A stretch of DNA of 64,000 nucleotides from Coleofasciculus sp. LEGE 07092 (GCF_015207375.1 NZ_JADEWY010000003.1:30948-94947), one strand, 5' to 3'. Counted from the first letter of the stretch, positions 55,306 to 61,366 are shown. Numbers and translations: made by a program. The notes: generated by a model from the sequence alone, not told the origin.

Positions 55306-56397
55306 CTACACAACCTCCTCAATATCTACTCCCATAACAAAGGTTGGAATTTCAGGAAAAATTGGTGCTTCTTTAGCAATTTTACAAGCCAAAGACATCA
55401 TGTTTCCAACAGAATGCAAACAATACTCAAGAGCATCAGGAGCAGAGTCATCATCTTGCTGAGAAGCTTCAATCCACTCAGATACAGTTTCAAATGGAGA
55501 ACCTTTCGAGCGAACTTGCTTTACTGAGAATGGATTAGACGGAATTGGAAAATAAATTGAGGGCAGATTCCCTAGGTTGCTACCAGGAAGAAACCGCCTG
55601 ACAACAAACTCCTTTCGTGTTGCTTGTCCCAAGGGTACATAATGAACAACTAAGTCTCGATAAGCAGACAATTTAGCTAGCCAACCGCCTTCACTTTCGT
55701 TGGTTATTTCACATAGTTCGGAGGCTAGGGAATTATCGGTAATATTGGCTTTAAATATCTCTTTTCTCAAAGAATTCATTAATCGAATTCGATTTTCAGA
55801 GTTTAGAGAGCTTTTGAGTACAAAATTTGCAACAAACTCTGCCAAATAATCTCGAAGAGTGCATAGCTCTCGAAGTAGGTCATGAGTTTCCAAGTAGATA
55901 GAAAATGAATTCAACGTTTCAATCTTCCCAAGAGAAAACTGATGCTGTTCACACAAAGACCAAAGTTCAACATTATATGCGTCGGATAATTGCCGAAGCC
56001 TTAAATTACAAGCCTTCATCTCAAATCCAATTCGGCTACAAATATCCATCAATTCGATATTTCCTGCCTTGAAAGCAGCATTTGCTAACCCGCTCCACTT
56101 ATTTTCTGCGTTGAAAGAAGAATTTTTATCTGTTTGCTCTGCATGGAATGGATACCACGTAGGTGGGTAGTATCCCTGTGCTTGCTGAGAAGTTTCATAG
56201 TAGTCAATTCCAACAATTTTGAATCCTAACGAGATTAAATCCCACGGTAAATCATGATACCGATCTATAGAAAATGTTGGTATACGATCATTGCTACCAA
56301 GAGGAATAATGACTTCTGAGCCTGTCTTATTAACGGCTCTCAGTCCACCTACTAGGTGAACCATACGAGTAACGTTATACCACTGTCCTTCAGTCAT
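55306..56397 (-). CDS. Unknown protein with a HEPN-like R-x4-H motif
   Basis: 363 aa soluble protein, mostly helical in the middle. The stretch LCTLRDYLAEFVANFVL (about 178-194), followed by WLAKLSAYRDLVVHYVPLG (about 239-257), has the spacing of HEPN-domain helices, and RDLVVH (Arg247 to His252) fits the R-x4-6-H catalytic motif of HEPN ribonucleases. The N-terminus has YNVTRMVHLVGGLRAVNK. I do not recognise the family as a whole, and the HEPN reading is inference. It lies inside the tRNA array. Confidence 0.6.
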   Translation of the reverse strand: MTEGQWYNVTRMVHLVGGLRAVNKTGSEVIIPLGSNDRIPTFSIDRYHDLPWDLISLGFKIVGIDYYETSQQAQGYYPPTWYPFHAEQTDKNSSFNAENKWSGLANAAFKAGNIELMDICSRIGFEMKACNLRLRQLSDAYNVELWSLCEQHQFSLGKIETLNSFSIYLETHDLLRELCTLRDYLAEFVANFVLKSSLNSENRIRLMNSLRKEIFKANITDNSLASELCEITNESEGGWLAKLSAYRDLVVHYVPLGQATRKEFVVRRFLPGSNLGNLPSIYFPIPSNPFSVKQVRSKGSPFETVSEWIEASQQDDDSAPDALEYCLHSVGNMMSLACKIAKEAPIFPEIPTFVMGVDIEEVV

Positions 56398-56617
56398 GAA
56401 TTATCCCTAACAAATTCTGTATGGAAGTTATTGTCTACCATCGTAGCTTTGCATCAACGAACTGTATTGGCGCATTGCAAAAGTTGGTGCATTCTTCTCA
56501 CCGAGATCCTCAAAACACTGGTTCACCTTAACTGTGAGCAATCCACCGGGAAGGTACTGCCCCTCCTACCTCTGCGTTATCAGCACAGTGCCTCGCTTCT
56601 CGGCTTCCGGTGGTTAA

Positions 56618-56703
56618 CGGAAGATGAAGGAATCGAACCTTTACAGGTATAACCTGTACCCCAGCTTTCGAGACTGGTTGCCATCCATTTAGCAGCATCT
56701 TCC
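56618..56703 (-). tRNA. tRNA-Ser(CGA)
   Basis: Acceptor GGAAGAT/ATCTTCC, anticodon stem CCAGT/GCTGG with loop CTCGAAA, a long variable arm (TACAGG/CCTGTA), T-loop TTCGATT, discriminator G. No encoded CCA. Confidence 0.85.
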
Positions 56704-56748
56704 AAAAGCACACCAGGGAACTAATGTCACCTAGGAATGCAAACTTGG

Positions 56749-56834
56749 AGGAAGGTGGAAGAATCGAACTCCTACGGTTATTAGCCGTACCACGGTGTTC
56801 AAGACCGCTTGCCGTCCACTCGGCGGCACCTTCC
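56749..56834 (-). tRNA. tRNA-Ser(UGA)
   Basis: Acceptor GGAAGGT/ACCTTCC, anticodon loop CTTGAAC, long variable arm TACGG/CCGTA, T-loop TTCGATT. The discriminator is T, not the G expected for Ser tRNAs. No encoded CCA. Confidence 0.82.
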
Positions 56835-56920
56835 TTGAGGGATGTCTAAATATCAATTAAGAGACGCTCCTACGCTGACCTGAGTGGCGTACTTTCCATC
56901 TCTGCTTACTCTAATTCATC

Positions 56921-56953
56921 TAAAAGGCAGGATGACCTCAGAGGGCATCCTGC
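56921..56953 (-). terminator. Intrinsic terminator after the CAP-domain gene
   Basis: GCAGGATG pairs with CATCCTGC, with CCTC/GAGG inside; on the minus strand it is followed by CTTTTA. It lies 50 bp after the stop of the 57003 gene. Confidence 0.7.
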
Positions 56954-57002
56954 TCAATAATGTAATCTGCTAGCTTGACGCGCGGTATGTAGATTCCGAT
57001 AA

Positions 57003-57584
57003 CTAGGGCTTTAGGACGTTATCAGGAAACTGCCCTTGCATATTACCCGCAGGAGTATACTGGCAGACTACATAGAAGGCGTTATACTGATTACCGTCAA
57101 TCGTTTCAGTGCCCTGTGCTGCACCGCAACCGACTTGGGTACTACTCTTCCAAACCACCTGAGTAAAATGCCCCGTGTCGCTAGAAAACCCAGGATTGGT
57201 ATAATTGTAATCTTTTACCTCATCGTACCAGGACTGAACCGCGTTATTTGCAAGAGTAGCAGCAGATGGAGCCATTCCCGTGCTGTAGGAGACGTATATG
57301 TTCTCTCCATAAGGACCACCACTGTGTTCAAAGGCTCCAGTAGCCGCCAGTTTTTCAGCCCAGCCTTGAGCACTGCTGTTCAGGGAGTCGCTGATACTCA
57401 TATCAGAATCATTGTGATGCATGGCTCGATAGGTATTGTGCTTGGATAGAGCGGTACTACGCATGGTTGCTAGGTCAATGGCTGTTTGCCCAACAGCAGT
57501 ACCACTTCCAATTGCCTCCAAGGGAAGAATGGCTGCCAAGCCTATAAGAGTTACCCCAATTAATTGTTTTCGATTCATTGACAT
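57003..57584 (-). CDS. Secreted CAP (SCP/PR-1) domain protein
   Basis: 193 aa. N-terminal signal peptide (KQLIGVTLIGLAAILPLEA). CAP signatures: HNTYRAMHHN, FEHSGGPYGENIY, SSDTGHFTQVVWKSSTQVGCG and FYVVCQYTPAGN, with the His and Glu residues of the CAP cavity present. It is a complete single-domain protein. Secreted CAP proteins are found in many bacteria, with uncertain roles. Its place inside a tRNA array is unusual. Confidence 0.87.
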   Translation of the reverse strand: MSMNRKQLIGVTLIGLAAILPLEAIGSGTAVGQTAIDLATMRSTALSKHNTYRAMHHNDSDMSISDSLNSSAQGWAEKLAATGAFEHSGGPYGENIYVSYSTGMAPSAATLANNAVQSWYDEVKDYNYTNPGFSSDTGHFTQVVWKSSTQVGCGAAQGTETIDGNQYNAFYVVCQYTPAGNMQGQFPDNVLKP

Positions 57585-57759
57585 TTATTTTTTCAAAACT
57601 ATAAATTAATCATCTATCTTAAGAAAGGCTTTTTTTATTAAAATTCATTAATTTTTGTTTTATTTTAAGACTGGACTTTCACTAAATTGGAAAATTTTGA
57701 TATAGGACATAGGATTTCTTCCTATCGCCCCTTTACACATCAGGGGCACCTTCCTTGAG

Positions 57760-57834
57760 GGTGTCTGACGGGACTCGAACCCGCTATGACTGGTTCCACA
57801 AACCAGCGCCGCGACCGCTTTGGCTTCAGACACC
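57760..57834 (-). tRNA. tRNA-His(GUG)
   Basis: Acceptor GTGTCTG/CAGACAC with an extra 5' G opposite discriminator C, the His identity pair. Anticodon loop TTGTGGA, T-arm GCGGG-TTCGAGT-CCCGT. Confidence 0.85.
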
Positions 57835-57839
57835 ATCAG

Positions 57840-57913
57840 TGGAATCAATGGGAATTGAACCCATGACCTCCTACTTGCAAGGCAGGCGCTCTAACCAACT
57901 GAGCTATGACCCC
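57840..57913 (-). tRNA. tRNA-Ala(UGC)
   Basis: Anticodon loop CTTGCAA, standard D and T arms. Acceptor GGGGTCA/TGATTCC has two G-U pairs at positions 3 and 4 and does not show a single clean G3-U70 arrangement. Discriminator A. Confidence 0.82.
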
Positions 57914-57924
57914 ATAAATTTGGT

Positions 57925-57997
57925 GGATACTGGTCGGAATCGAACCGACATCTTCGCGGATGCGAACCGAGCGCTCTACCAATTGAGCTACAGACCC
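57925..57997 (-). tRNA. tRNA-Ala(CGC)-like, mispaired acceptor
   Basis: GGGTCTG at the 5' end and a good D-arm and T-arm (GTCGG-TTCGATT-CCGAC). Anticodon loop TTCGCAT reads CGC. Acceptor 3' strand CAGTATC gives two or more mismatches with the 5' strand, and the anticodon stem has one mismatch. Possibly decayed. Confidence 0.55.
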
Positions 57998-58000
57998 ATG

Positions 58001-58072
58001 TTTAGTGATTAGCATTTGAACCCATGCGCTGAGACTGGCAGACTCAGATGCTAACCACTACATCACACCCGC
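58001..58072 (-). tRNA. tRNA-Gly(GCC)-like, 3' half degenerate
   Basis: The 5' half is normal for Gly (GCGGGTG, D-arm, anticodon loop CTGCCAG). The T-loop TTCAAAT is present, but the T-stem and the acceptor 3' strand do not pair, so the gene is probably dead or was recombined with other sequence. Confidence 0.5.
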
Positions 58073-58082
58073 AAGTTTCAAA

Positions 58083-58175
58083 AGCAGATAACGAGGCTCG
58101 TTCGCGAAGCGTTCTCGAAGAGTACTCGTGCCAAGAGTTTGGAAGACTCACATGCTACCGTTACACCATATCCGC
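58083..58175 (-). tRNA. tRNA-Gly(UCC) with T-loop insertion
   Basis: Acceptor GCGGATA/TATCTGC (one G-U), anticodon loop CTTCCAA, T-stem ACGAG/CTCGT. The T-loop is 29 nt (58096-58124), exactly as in tRNA-Lys(UUU). Confidence 0.78.
58096..58124 (-). repeat. T-loop insertion in tRNA-Gly
   Basis: Same element as in tRNA-Lys and tRNA-Met. Here the first hairpin is CTC-TTC-GAG in place of CCC-TTC-GGG: a two-sided change that keeps the stem paired. The second hairpin CGC-TTC-GCG is unchanged. Confidence 0.78.
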
Positions 58176-58263
58176 TTGATTAAAAAAAGTGGGGTGCTGA
58201 CCACTCAGCCAGGTGGAAACCTCAAGGTTTTATGGAACCTATAACCAGAACTTCTGGATTTTA

Positions 58264-58355
58264 TCGAGCTTTAACCTTTATGGTTTGAATGTTAACTGTC
58301 TAATCTTTAACGATTGAAGTTTGAGCGTTAAGCGTTGAGCTTTAAGCTTTAACAT
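58264..58355. repeat. Degenerate heptamer repeat (STRR-like)
   Basis: Successive units of the type TTTAACG, TTTGAGC, GTTAAGC, GTTGAGC, TTTAAGC, TTTAACA lie in a row between two tRNA genes, similar to the short tandemly repeated repetitive sequences of heterocystous cyanobacteria. Confidence 0.55.
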
Positions 58356-58361
58356 TCATGG

Positions 58362-58434
58362 TTGATGGAGTTGGACTCGAACCAACAACTTCATGACTGG
58401 AGATCATGCGCTCTACCCATTGAGCTATCCACCA
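58362..58434 (-). tRNA. tRNA with ambiguous anticodon (Gly-UCC or Trp-CCA-like)
   Basis: Acceptor TGGTGGA/TCCATCA, good D and T arms. The perfect stem CATGA/TCATG encloses TCTCCAG, which puts C at position 33 and UCC at 34-36. Shifting by one base would give T33 and CCA (Trp) but destroys the stem. Identity left open. Confidence 0.6.
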
Positions 58435-58477
58435 AAACCATAAATTTAGAGATTTTCGAGTGACCAGCAAGCCCATT

Positions 58478-59107
58478 TTAGTCTGGGACTTCAATCATTG
58501 TCCGCGCATTGCTGATAGATAGAACGCGATCGCAAGTTGACTCGAACTGTTCGACGAACGTCACTCGTCTGGCAATTTCTTCTGCCAAGTTAGTTGGATC
58601 GAGCAGTTCAACACCCTCGCGTGCCAGGAAGCTATCGGCTAATGATTCGTACTTCTCCGAAGAGGCATTCTTACCTAACACTTCTATCGCCAGTTTATCC
58701 AGTCGTTCCTTCACCCGCGCTTGGGCAACTTTGTACTCCTGGCAGGTGCGAGAGTAGGCCGAGGTAATTGTGGCAAGAACTTCTTTGTAGTACGAGATGA
58801 AGCTCTTCATTTCGATTGCTTCGGCGATTGTCATCTCTTGCCCTGCAACACTGACCATCGTCGAAGCGTTGGAAAGAACGATCGCTCTTTTGATGACTCG
58901 TCTGCGATCAATCAGAGCATCCACCCTTTGCAGAGAGGCTCTCGCTTGTGCTGCATGATCATCTCTGGACTTGAATCCTGTTGGCACTTTGCCGACTTCA
59001 ACAACAGCAATCAAGGTGTTATTGTCCAAAGCTACTCTTGCTGAATTAATGCGCTTTTCCAACAGCGTCAACTCTGCTAGAGCATCCGTAACTGTCATCG
59101 TTGTCAT
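58478..59107 (-). CDS. Phage-type conserved protein
   Basis: 209 aa, mostly alpha-helical. ALAELTLLEKRINSARVAL, KVPTGFKSRDDHAAQARASL, RVIKRAIVLSNASTMVSVAG and VKERLDKLAIEVLGKNASS are blocks I recall from uncharacterised proteins of large phages of Gram-positive hosts; the recall is unverified. Strong GAGGAGGG ribosome site four to eight bases before the ATG. It sits between tRNA genes on the same strand, so it is probably carried with them. Confidence 0.6.
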   Translation of the reverse strand: MTTMTVTDALAELTLLEKRINSARVALDNNTLIAVVEVGKVPTGFKSRDDHAAQARASLQRVDALIDRRRVIKRAIVLSNASTMVSVAGQEMTIAEAIEMKSFISYYKEVLATITSAYSRTCQEYKVAQARVKERLDKLAIEVLGKNASSEKYESLADSFLAREGVELLDPTNLAEEIARRVTFVEQFESTCDRVLSISNARTMIEVPD

Positions 59108-59151
59108 ATTTCCCTCCTCTGCAAAATCAAAAAGACCTCTAGCATAGCCAA

Positions 59152-59223
59152 AGCAGGTGGCGAGATTTGAACTCGCATCAGAAGGTTACGACGCTCCTAT
59201 GCTAGCCATTGCACCACACCTGC
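59152..59223 (-). tRNA. tRNA-Thr(CGU)
   Basis: Acceptor GCAGGTG/CACCTGC perfect, T-arm GCGAG-TTCAAAT-CTCGC. The anticodon loop GTCGTAA reads CGU; the closing base pair of the anticodon stem is C-C. Discriminator T. Confidence 0.7.
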
Positions 59224-59230
59224 ATTTTGG

Positions 59231-59305
59231 TAGCGGGAGCCAGGAGTTGAACCTGGTGATGTAAGGCTTATGAGACCTCCGAGCCACCCTTGCTCCATCC
59301 CCGCG
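59231..59305 (-). tRNA. tRNA-Met(CAU), initiator-like
   Basis: Starts CGCGGGG with a C1-T72 mismatch (the initiator type of non-paired first position) and ends TCCCGCT. GGAGC...GGTGGCTC D-arm as in initiators, anticodon loop CTCATAA. The anticodon stem lacks the three G-C pairs of true initiators, and one extra base follows the T-stem. Confidence 0.7.
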
Positions 59306-59313
59306 TGTTACCA

Positions 59314-59390
59314 ATGCCCCTGACTGGACTCGAACCAGTAACCTCTTCCTTCTGAGGGAAGCGCCTTCTTCCTATTGGGCTACAAGGGCA
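59314..59390 (-). tRNA. tRNA with Leu anticodon (CAG) and a short variable loop
   Basis: Acceptor TGCCCTT/AGGGGCA, anticodon stem CTTCC/GGAAG with loop CTCAGAA. The variable loop is 5 nt, while Leu tRNAs are class II with a long arm. The D-arm TAGCCCAATAGG is of a type also seen in phage tRNAs. Confidence 0.68.
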
Positions 59391-59392
59391 TA

Positions 59393-59465
59393 TCGGGATG
59401 GCAGGACTCGAACCTGCGACTCCATACTCCCAAAGTATGGCTTCTCGCCGCTGAATTACATCCCG
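59393..59465 (-). tRNA. tRNA-Pro(UGG)
   Basis: Acceptor CGGGATG/CATCCCG (C1-G72 as usual for Pro), anticodon stem CATAC/GTATG with loop TTTGGGA, T-arm GCAGG-TTCGAGT-CCTGC. Confidence 0.83.
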
Positions 59466-59469
59466 TTAA

Positions 59470-59547
59470 TACTCCTGGTGGGAATCGAACCCACAATTTA
59501 ATAATCGGGTTTAAGCCGACCGCGTCTTCCAATTCCGCCACAGGAGC
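59470..59547 (-). tRNA. tRNA-Leu(UAA)
   Basis: Acceptor GCTCCTG/CAGGAGT, anticodon loop CTTAAAC, T-arm GTGGG-TTCGATT-CCCAC. The variable region is about 9 nt, shorter than the normal Leu arm. Discriminator A as expected for Leu. Confidence 0.78.
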
Positions 59548-59556
59548 AAGTTTTGG

Positions 59557-59632
59557 TACTCCCGGTGAGACTCGAACTCACACAACACACTATTTTTGAA
59601 ATAGCGGCCTCTTCCAATTGGGCTACAGGAGC
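59557..59632 (-). tRNA. tRNA-Leu(CAA), short variable loop
   Basis: Acceptor GCTCCTG/CGGGAGT, anticodon loop TTCAAAA, T-arm GTGAG-TTCGAGT-CTCAC. The variable loop is about 7 nt. Acceptor close to that of the adjacent Leu-UAA gene, so the two probably arose by duplication. Confidence 0.75.
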
Positions 59633-59688
59633 ATAATTTGAGTGTCCTTTGAAACATTAAAACGGACATTTTGCTTCGCAGGACAAAA

Positions 59689-59763
59689 CTGAGGAGGCAG
59701 GGATCGAACCTGCATTTTTCCGCTTTCAAAGAGCGGTGCCATACCTAATTAGGCGACTCCTCA
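59689..59763 (-). tRNA. tRNA-Gln(UUG)
   Basis: Acceptor TGAGGAG/CTCCTCA, anticodon stem CCGCT/AGCGG with loop CTTTGAA, T-arm GCAGG-TTCGATC-CCTGC, discriminator G. Its first three bases (TGA) are also the stop codon of the HNH-related fragment upstream. Confidence 0.83.
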
Positions 59764-60063
59764 ATCAAAGTTATTGGGTTGATTAAATATTAGACTTTGG
59801 GATTGATTATGCTTATTCCAATATCCCCTTGGTGGTTTTTGGATTCCATAAGCTTTACACCATTTTTCTACCGCCTTGTCACTTACCCCGAATTCTTTAG
59901 CTATCAATGTTGTTGGCTTTGACCAAATTAATTTTTGCAACTCTTTTTTTGAAGGTCGTTCTACTTTTCTTTTTGTAAAATTTGAGCGCAGAGAAGCACA
60001 TTTTCTGCAAAGTGCTAATTTAGAATACTTAGTTATTGGAGCATAACATTGAGAAGAAACAAA
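59761..60063 (-). pseudogene. Fragment of an HNH/homing-endonuclease-type DNA-binding protein
   Basis: An open frame of 100 codons without a start codon: CYAPITKYSKLALCRKCASL (a C-x(n)-C-x2-C zinc-finger part), then RPSKKELQKLIWSKPTTLIA, KEFGVSDKAVEKWCKAYGIQ, KPPRGYWNK, a helix-turn-helix module I know from phage and bacterial HNH homing endonucleases. The nuclease core and the N-terminus are missing; the frame begins right against tRNA-Gln(CUG) and its TGA overlaps the 5' end of tRNA-Gln(UUG). Confidence 0.6.
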
Positions 60064-60066
60064 TGG

Positions 60067-60141
60067 CTGCCGGGGTAGGGCTTGAACCTACATGACTCCT
60101 GCTTCAGAGGCAGGGGACTTTACCAATTCGTCTACCCGGCA
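60067..60141 (-). tRNA. tRNA-Gln(CUG)
   Basis: Acceptor TGCCGGG/CCCGGCA, anticodon stem CCTGC/GCAGG with loop CTCTGAA, T-loop TTCAAGC, discriminator G followed by an encoded CCA (60064-60066), one of three such genes in the array. Confidence 0.84.
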
Positions 60142-60153
60142 ATGAATAAATGG

Positions 60154-60226
60154 CTGCCCTGGTAGGGATTGAACCTACGACCATTCGCTTAACAGGCGAC
60201 TGCTACTTCCACTGAGCTACAGGGCA
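60154..60226 (-). tRNA. tRNA-Asn(GUU)
   Basis: Acceptor TGCCCTG/CAGGGCA, anticodon loop CTGTTAA, T-arm GTAGG-TTCAATC-CCTAC, discriminator G and an encoded CCA (60151-60153). The end pair of the anticodon stem is G-A. Confidence 0.82.
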
Positions 60227-60233
60227 ACGACAG

Positions 60234-60310
60234 TCCCCCAGGTCAGTATCGAACTGACGACCTCTTGTTTTTCAGACAAGCGCTCTGACCAAAAACTGAG
60301 CTACCGGGGG
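60234..60310 (-). tRNA. tRNA-Phe(GAA)
   Basis: Acceptor CCCCCGG/CTGGGGG, anticodon stem CTTGT/ACAAG with loop CTGAAAA, T-arm GTCAG-TTCGATA-CTGAC, discriminator A. The D-loop is long (AGTTTTTGGTCA). Confidence 0.83.
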
Positions 60311-60319
60311 AAATTTCAA

Positions 60320-60404
60320 CGGAGAGAGAGGGATTTGAACCCTCGTCGGTTAAACCCGATCAGACTTTCCAAGTCTGCGTCTTAAGCCACTCGACCACCT
60401 CTCC
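60320..60404 (-). tRNA. tRNA-Ser(GGA)
   Basis: Acceptor GGAGAGG/TCTCTCC, anticodon stem CAGAC/GTCTG with loop TTGGAAA, long variable arm TCGGG...CCGA, T-loop TTCAAAT, discriminator G. Confidence 0.86.
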
Positions 60405-60411
60405 AATTGAA

Positions 60412-60486
60412 CGAGAGCGGAAGGAATCGAACCTTCACGTCTTCAGTTTCGTAGACCGATGTTTTATCCAGTTAAACTACGCTCTC
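60412..60486 (-). tRNA. tRNA-Arg(ACG)
   Basis: Acceptor GAGAGCG/CGCTCTC perfect, anticodon stem TCGGT/ACTGA with loop CTACGAA, T-arm GAAGG-TTCGATT-CCTTC, discriminator G. Confidence 0.84.
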
Positions 60487-60495
60487 ATTGAATGG

Positions 60496-60567
60496 CGCGG
60501 GGACTGAGATTTGAACTCAGAACGTTGGTTTTGGAGACCAAAATGTTGCCAGTTACACCATCCCCAC
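60496..60567 (-). tRNA. tRNA-Trp(CCA)
   Basis: Acceptor GTGGGGA/TCCCCGC (one T-G), anticodon stem TTGGT/ACCAA with loop CTCCAAA, T-arm CTGAG-TTCAAAT-CTCAG, discriminator G and encoded CCA (60493-60495). Confidence 0.84.
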
Positions 60568-60611
60568 ATAGGATTTGAACTTTGAACCAAAATCTAAAAT
60601 CCAAAATTCAA

Positions 60612-60694
60612 TGGGTCGAGCAGGATTCGCACCTGCAATGCATAAAAGCGTCGCTTTTACAGAGCGCTGCCCACGCTAATAGGCGAGCCGACCC
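60612..60694 (-). tRNA. tRNA-Tyr(GUA)
   Basis: Acceptor GGGTCGG/TCGACCC, anticodon stem GCGCT/AGCGA with loop CTGTAAA, a class II variable region of about 14 nt, T-arm GCAGG-TGCGAAT-CCTGC (T55 replaced by G), discriminator A. Confidence 0.8.
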
Positions 60695-60774
60695 AAGAAG
60701 AAATGTTGAATTATGAATGATAAATGCTGAAAAAACTTTCATAATTCATCATTCACAATTCATAATTTAAAAGG

Positions 60775-60860
60775 CGGAGAGGACAGGACTTGAACCTGCA
60801 CGCGGGTTGCCCCACGCTTCCTTAGCAGGGAAGTGCTTTAACCAATTCAGCCACCTCTCC
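60775..60860 (-). tRNA. tRNA-Ser(GCU)
   Basis: Acceptor GGAGAGG/CCTCTCC, anticodon stem CTTCC/GGAAG with loop CTGCTAA, long variable arm (GGGGC..), T-arm GCAGG-TTCAAGT-CCTGT, discriminator G. Confidence 0.86.
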
Positions 60861-60864
60861 AGAT

Positions 60865-60935
60865 AGCCCCAGGGGGATTTGAACCCCTCGTTTCCGCCTT
60901 GAGGGGGCAGCGTCCTAACCACTAGACGATGAGGC
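60865..60935 (-). tRNA. tRNA-Glu(CUC) with C33
   Basis: Anticodon stem CTGCC/GGCGG encloses CCCTCAA: anticodon CUC but C, not T, at position 33. Acceptor GCCTCAT pairs 6 of 7 with CTGGGGC, and the T-stem is one base short or mispaired. 71 nt. Doubtful function. Confidence 0.58.
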
Positions 60936-60947
60936 TTTGTTTATCAG

Positions 60948-61043
60948 TAGGAGTAGCAGGACTTGTTCGCGTAAGCGTTCCCGAAGGGTACCTACGACTG
61001 GCACCTTATGAGGGTGCTGCTCTGCCAACTGAGCTATACTCCC
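60948..61043 (-). tRNA. tRNA-Met(CAU) with T-loop insertion
   Basis: Acceptor GGGAGTA/TACTCCT (G-T at the end), anticodon stem GCACC/GGTGC with loop CTCATAA, T-stem GTAGG/CCTGC. The T-loop is 30 nt (60961-60990). CAU could also be Ile(CAU) after lysidine modification, which would supply the missing Ile. Confidence 0.76.
60961..60990 (-). repeat. T-loop insertion in tRNA-Met
   Basis: Same element as in tRNA-Lys and tRNA-Gly: first hairpin CCC-TTC-GGG, second CGC-TTAC-GCG, with one extra loop base that leaves both stems intact. Confidence 0.78.
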
Positions 61044-61055
61044 AAGCAATACAAG

Positions 61056-61128
61056 TGGGAGTAGCAGGGGTCGAACCTGCAACCCTACGGTTAAGAGCCG
61101 TCTGCTCTGCCTGTTGAGCTATACTCCC
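61056..61128 (-). tRNA. tRNA-Lys(CUU)
   Basis: Acceptor GGGAGTA/TACTCCC perfect, anticodon loop CTCTTAA, T-arm GCAGG-TTCGACC-CCTGC, discriminator A. Its acceptor and D-arm are very like the neighbouring Met gene, which suggests duplication. Confidence 0.82.
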
Positions 61129-61154
61129 ACGCACCAAGTAATTTGCAGATTGAG

Positions 61155-61228
61155 AGGTCGAGGTGGGATTTGAACCCACGAATATCTCTTTTGCAGAGAG
61201 ACGCCCTAAACCACTAGGCAACTCGACC
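61155..61228 (-). tRNA. tRNA-Cys(GCA)
   Basis: Acceptor GGTCGAG/CTCGACC, anticodon stem TCTCT/AGAGA with loop CTGCAAA, T-arm GTGGG-TTCAAAT-CCCAC, discriminator T, the Cys identity base U73. Confidence 0.86.
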
Positions 61229-61244
61229 TTGTTCATCAATCTGA

Positions 61245-61318
61245 TAGCCCTAACGGGACTCGAACCCGTAATCTCCACTTTGAAAGAGTGGCGGCTTCAA
61301 CCATTCGCCTATAGGGCC
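61245..61318 (-). tRNA. tRNA-Glu(UUC)
   Basis: Acceptor GGCCCTA/TAGGGCT (end pair G-T), anticodon stem CCACT/AGTGG with loop CTTTCAA, T-arm ACGGG-TTCGAGT-CCCGT. Confidence 0.84.
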
Positions 61319-61366
61319 ATAGAAGGGGGCGATGAAAACTCAACTTCGGTGTAGTAGCTGCACCAA

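Noticed and set aside
58195..58262. A further tRNA gene between Gly-UCC and the 58362 tRNA
   Set aside because: A D-arm-like GGCTGAGTGGTCAGC is present on the minus strand, but no anticodon arm, T-arm or pairing acceptor can be built.
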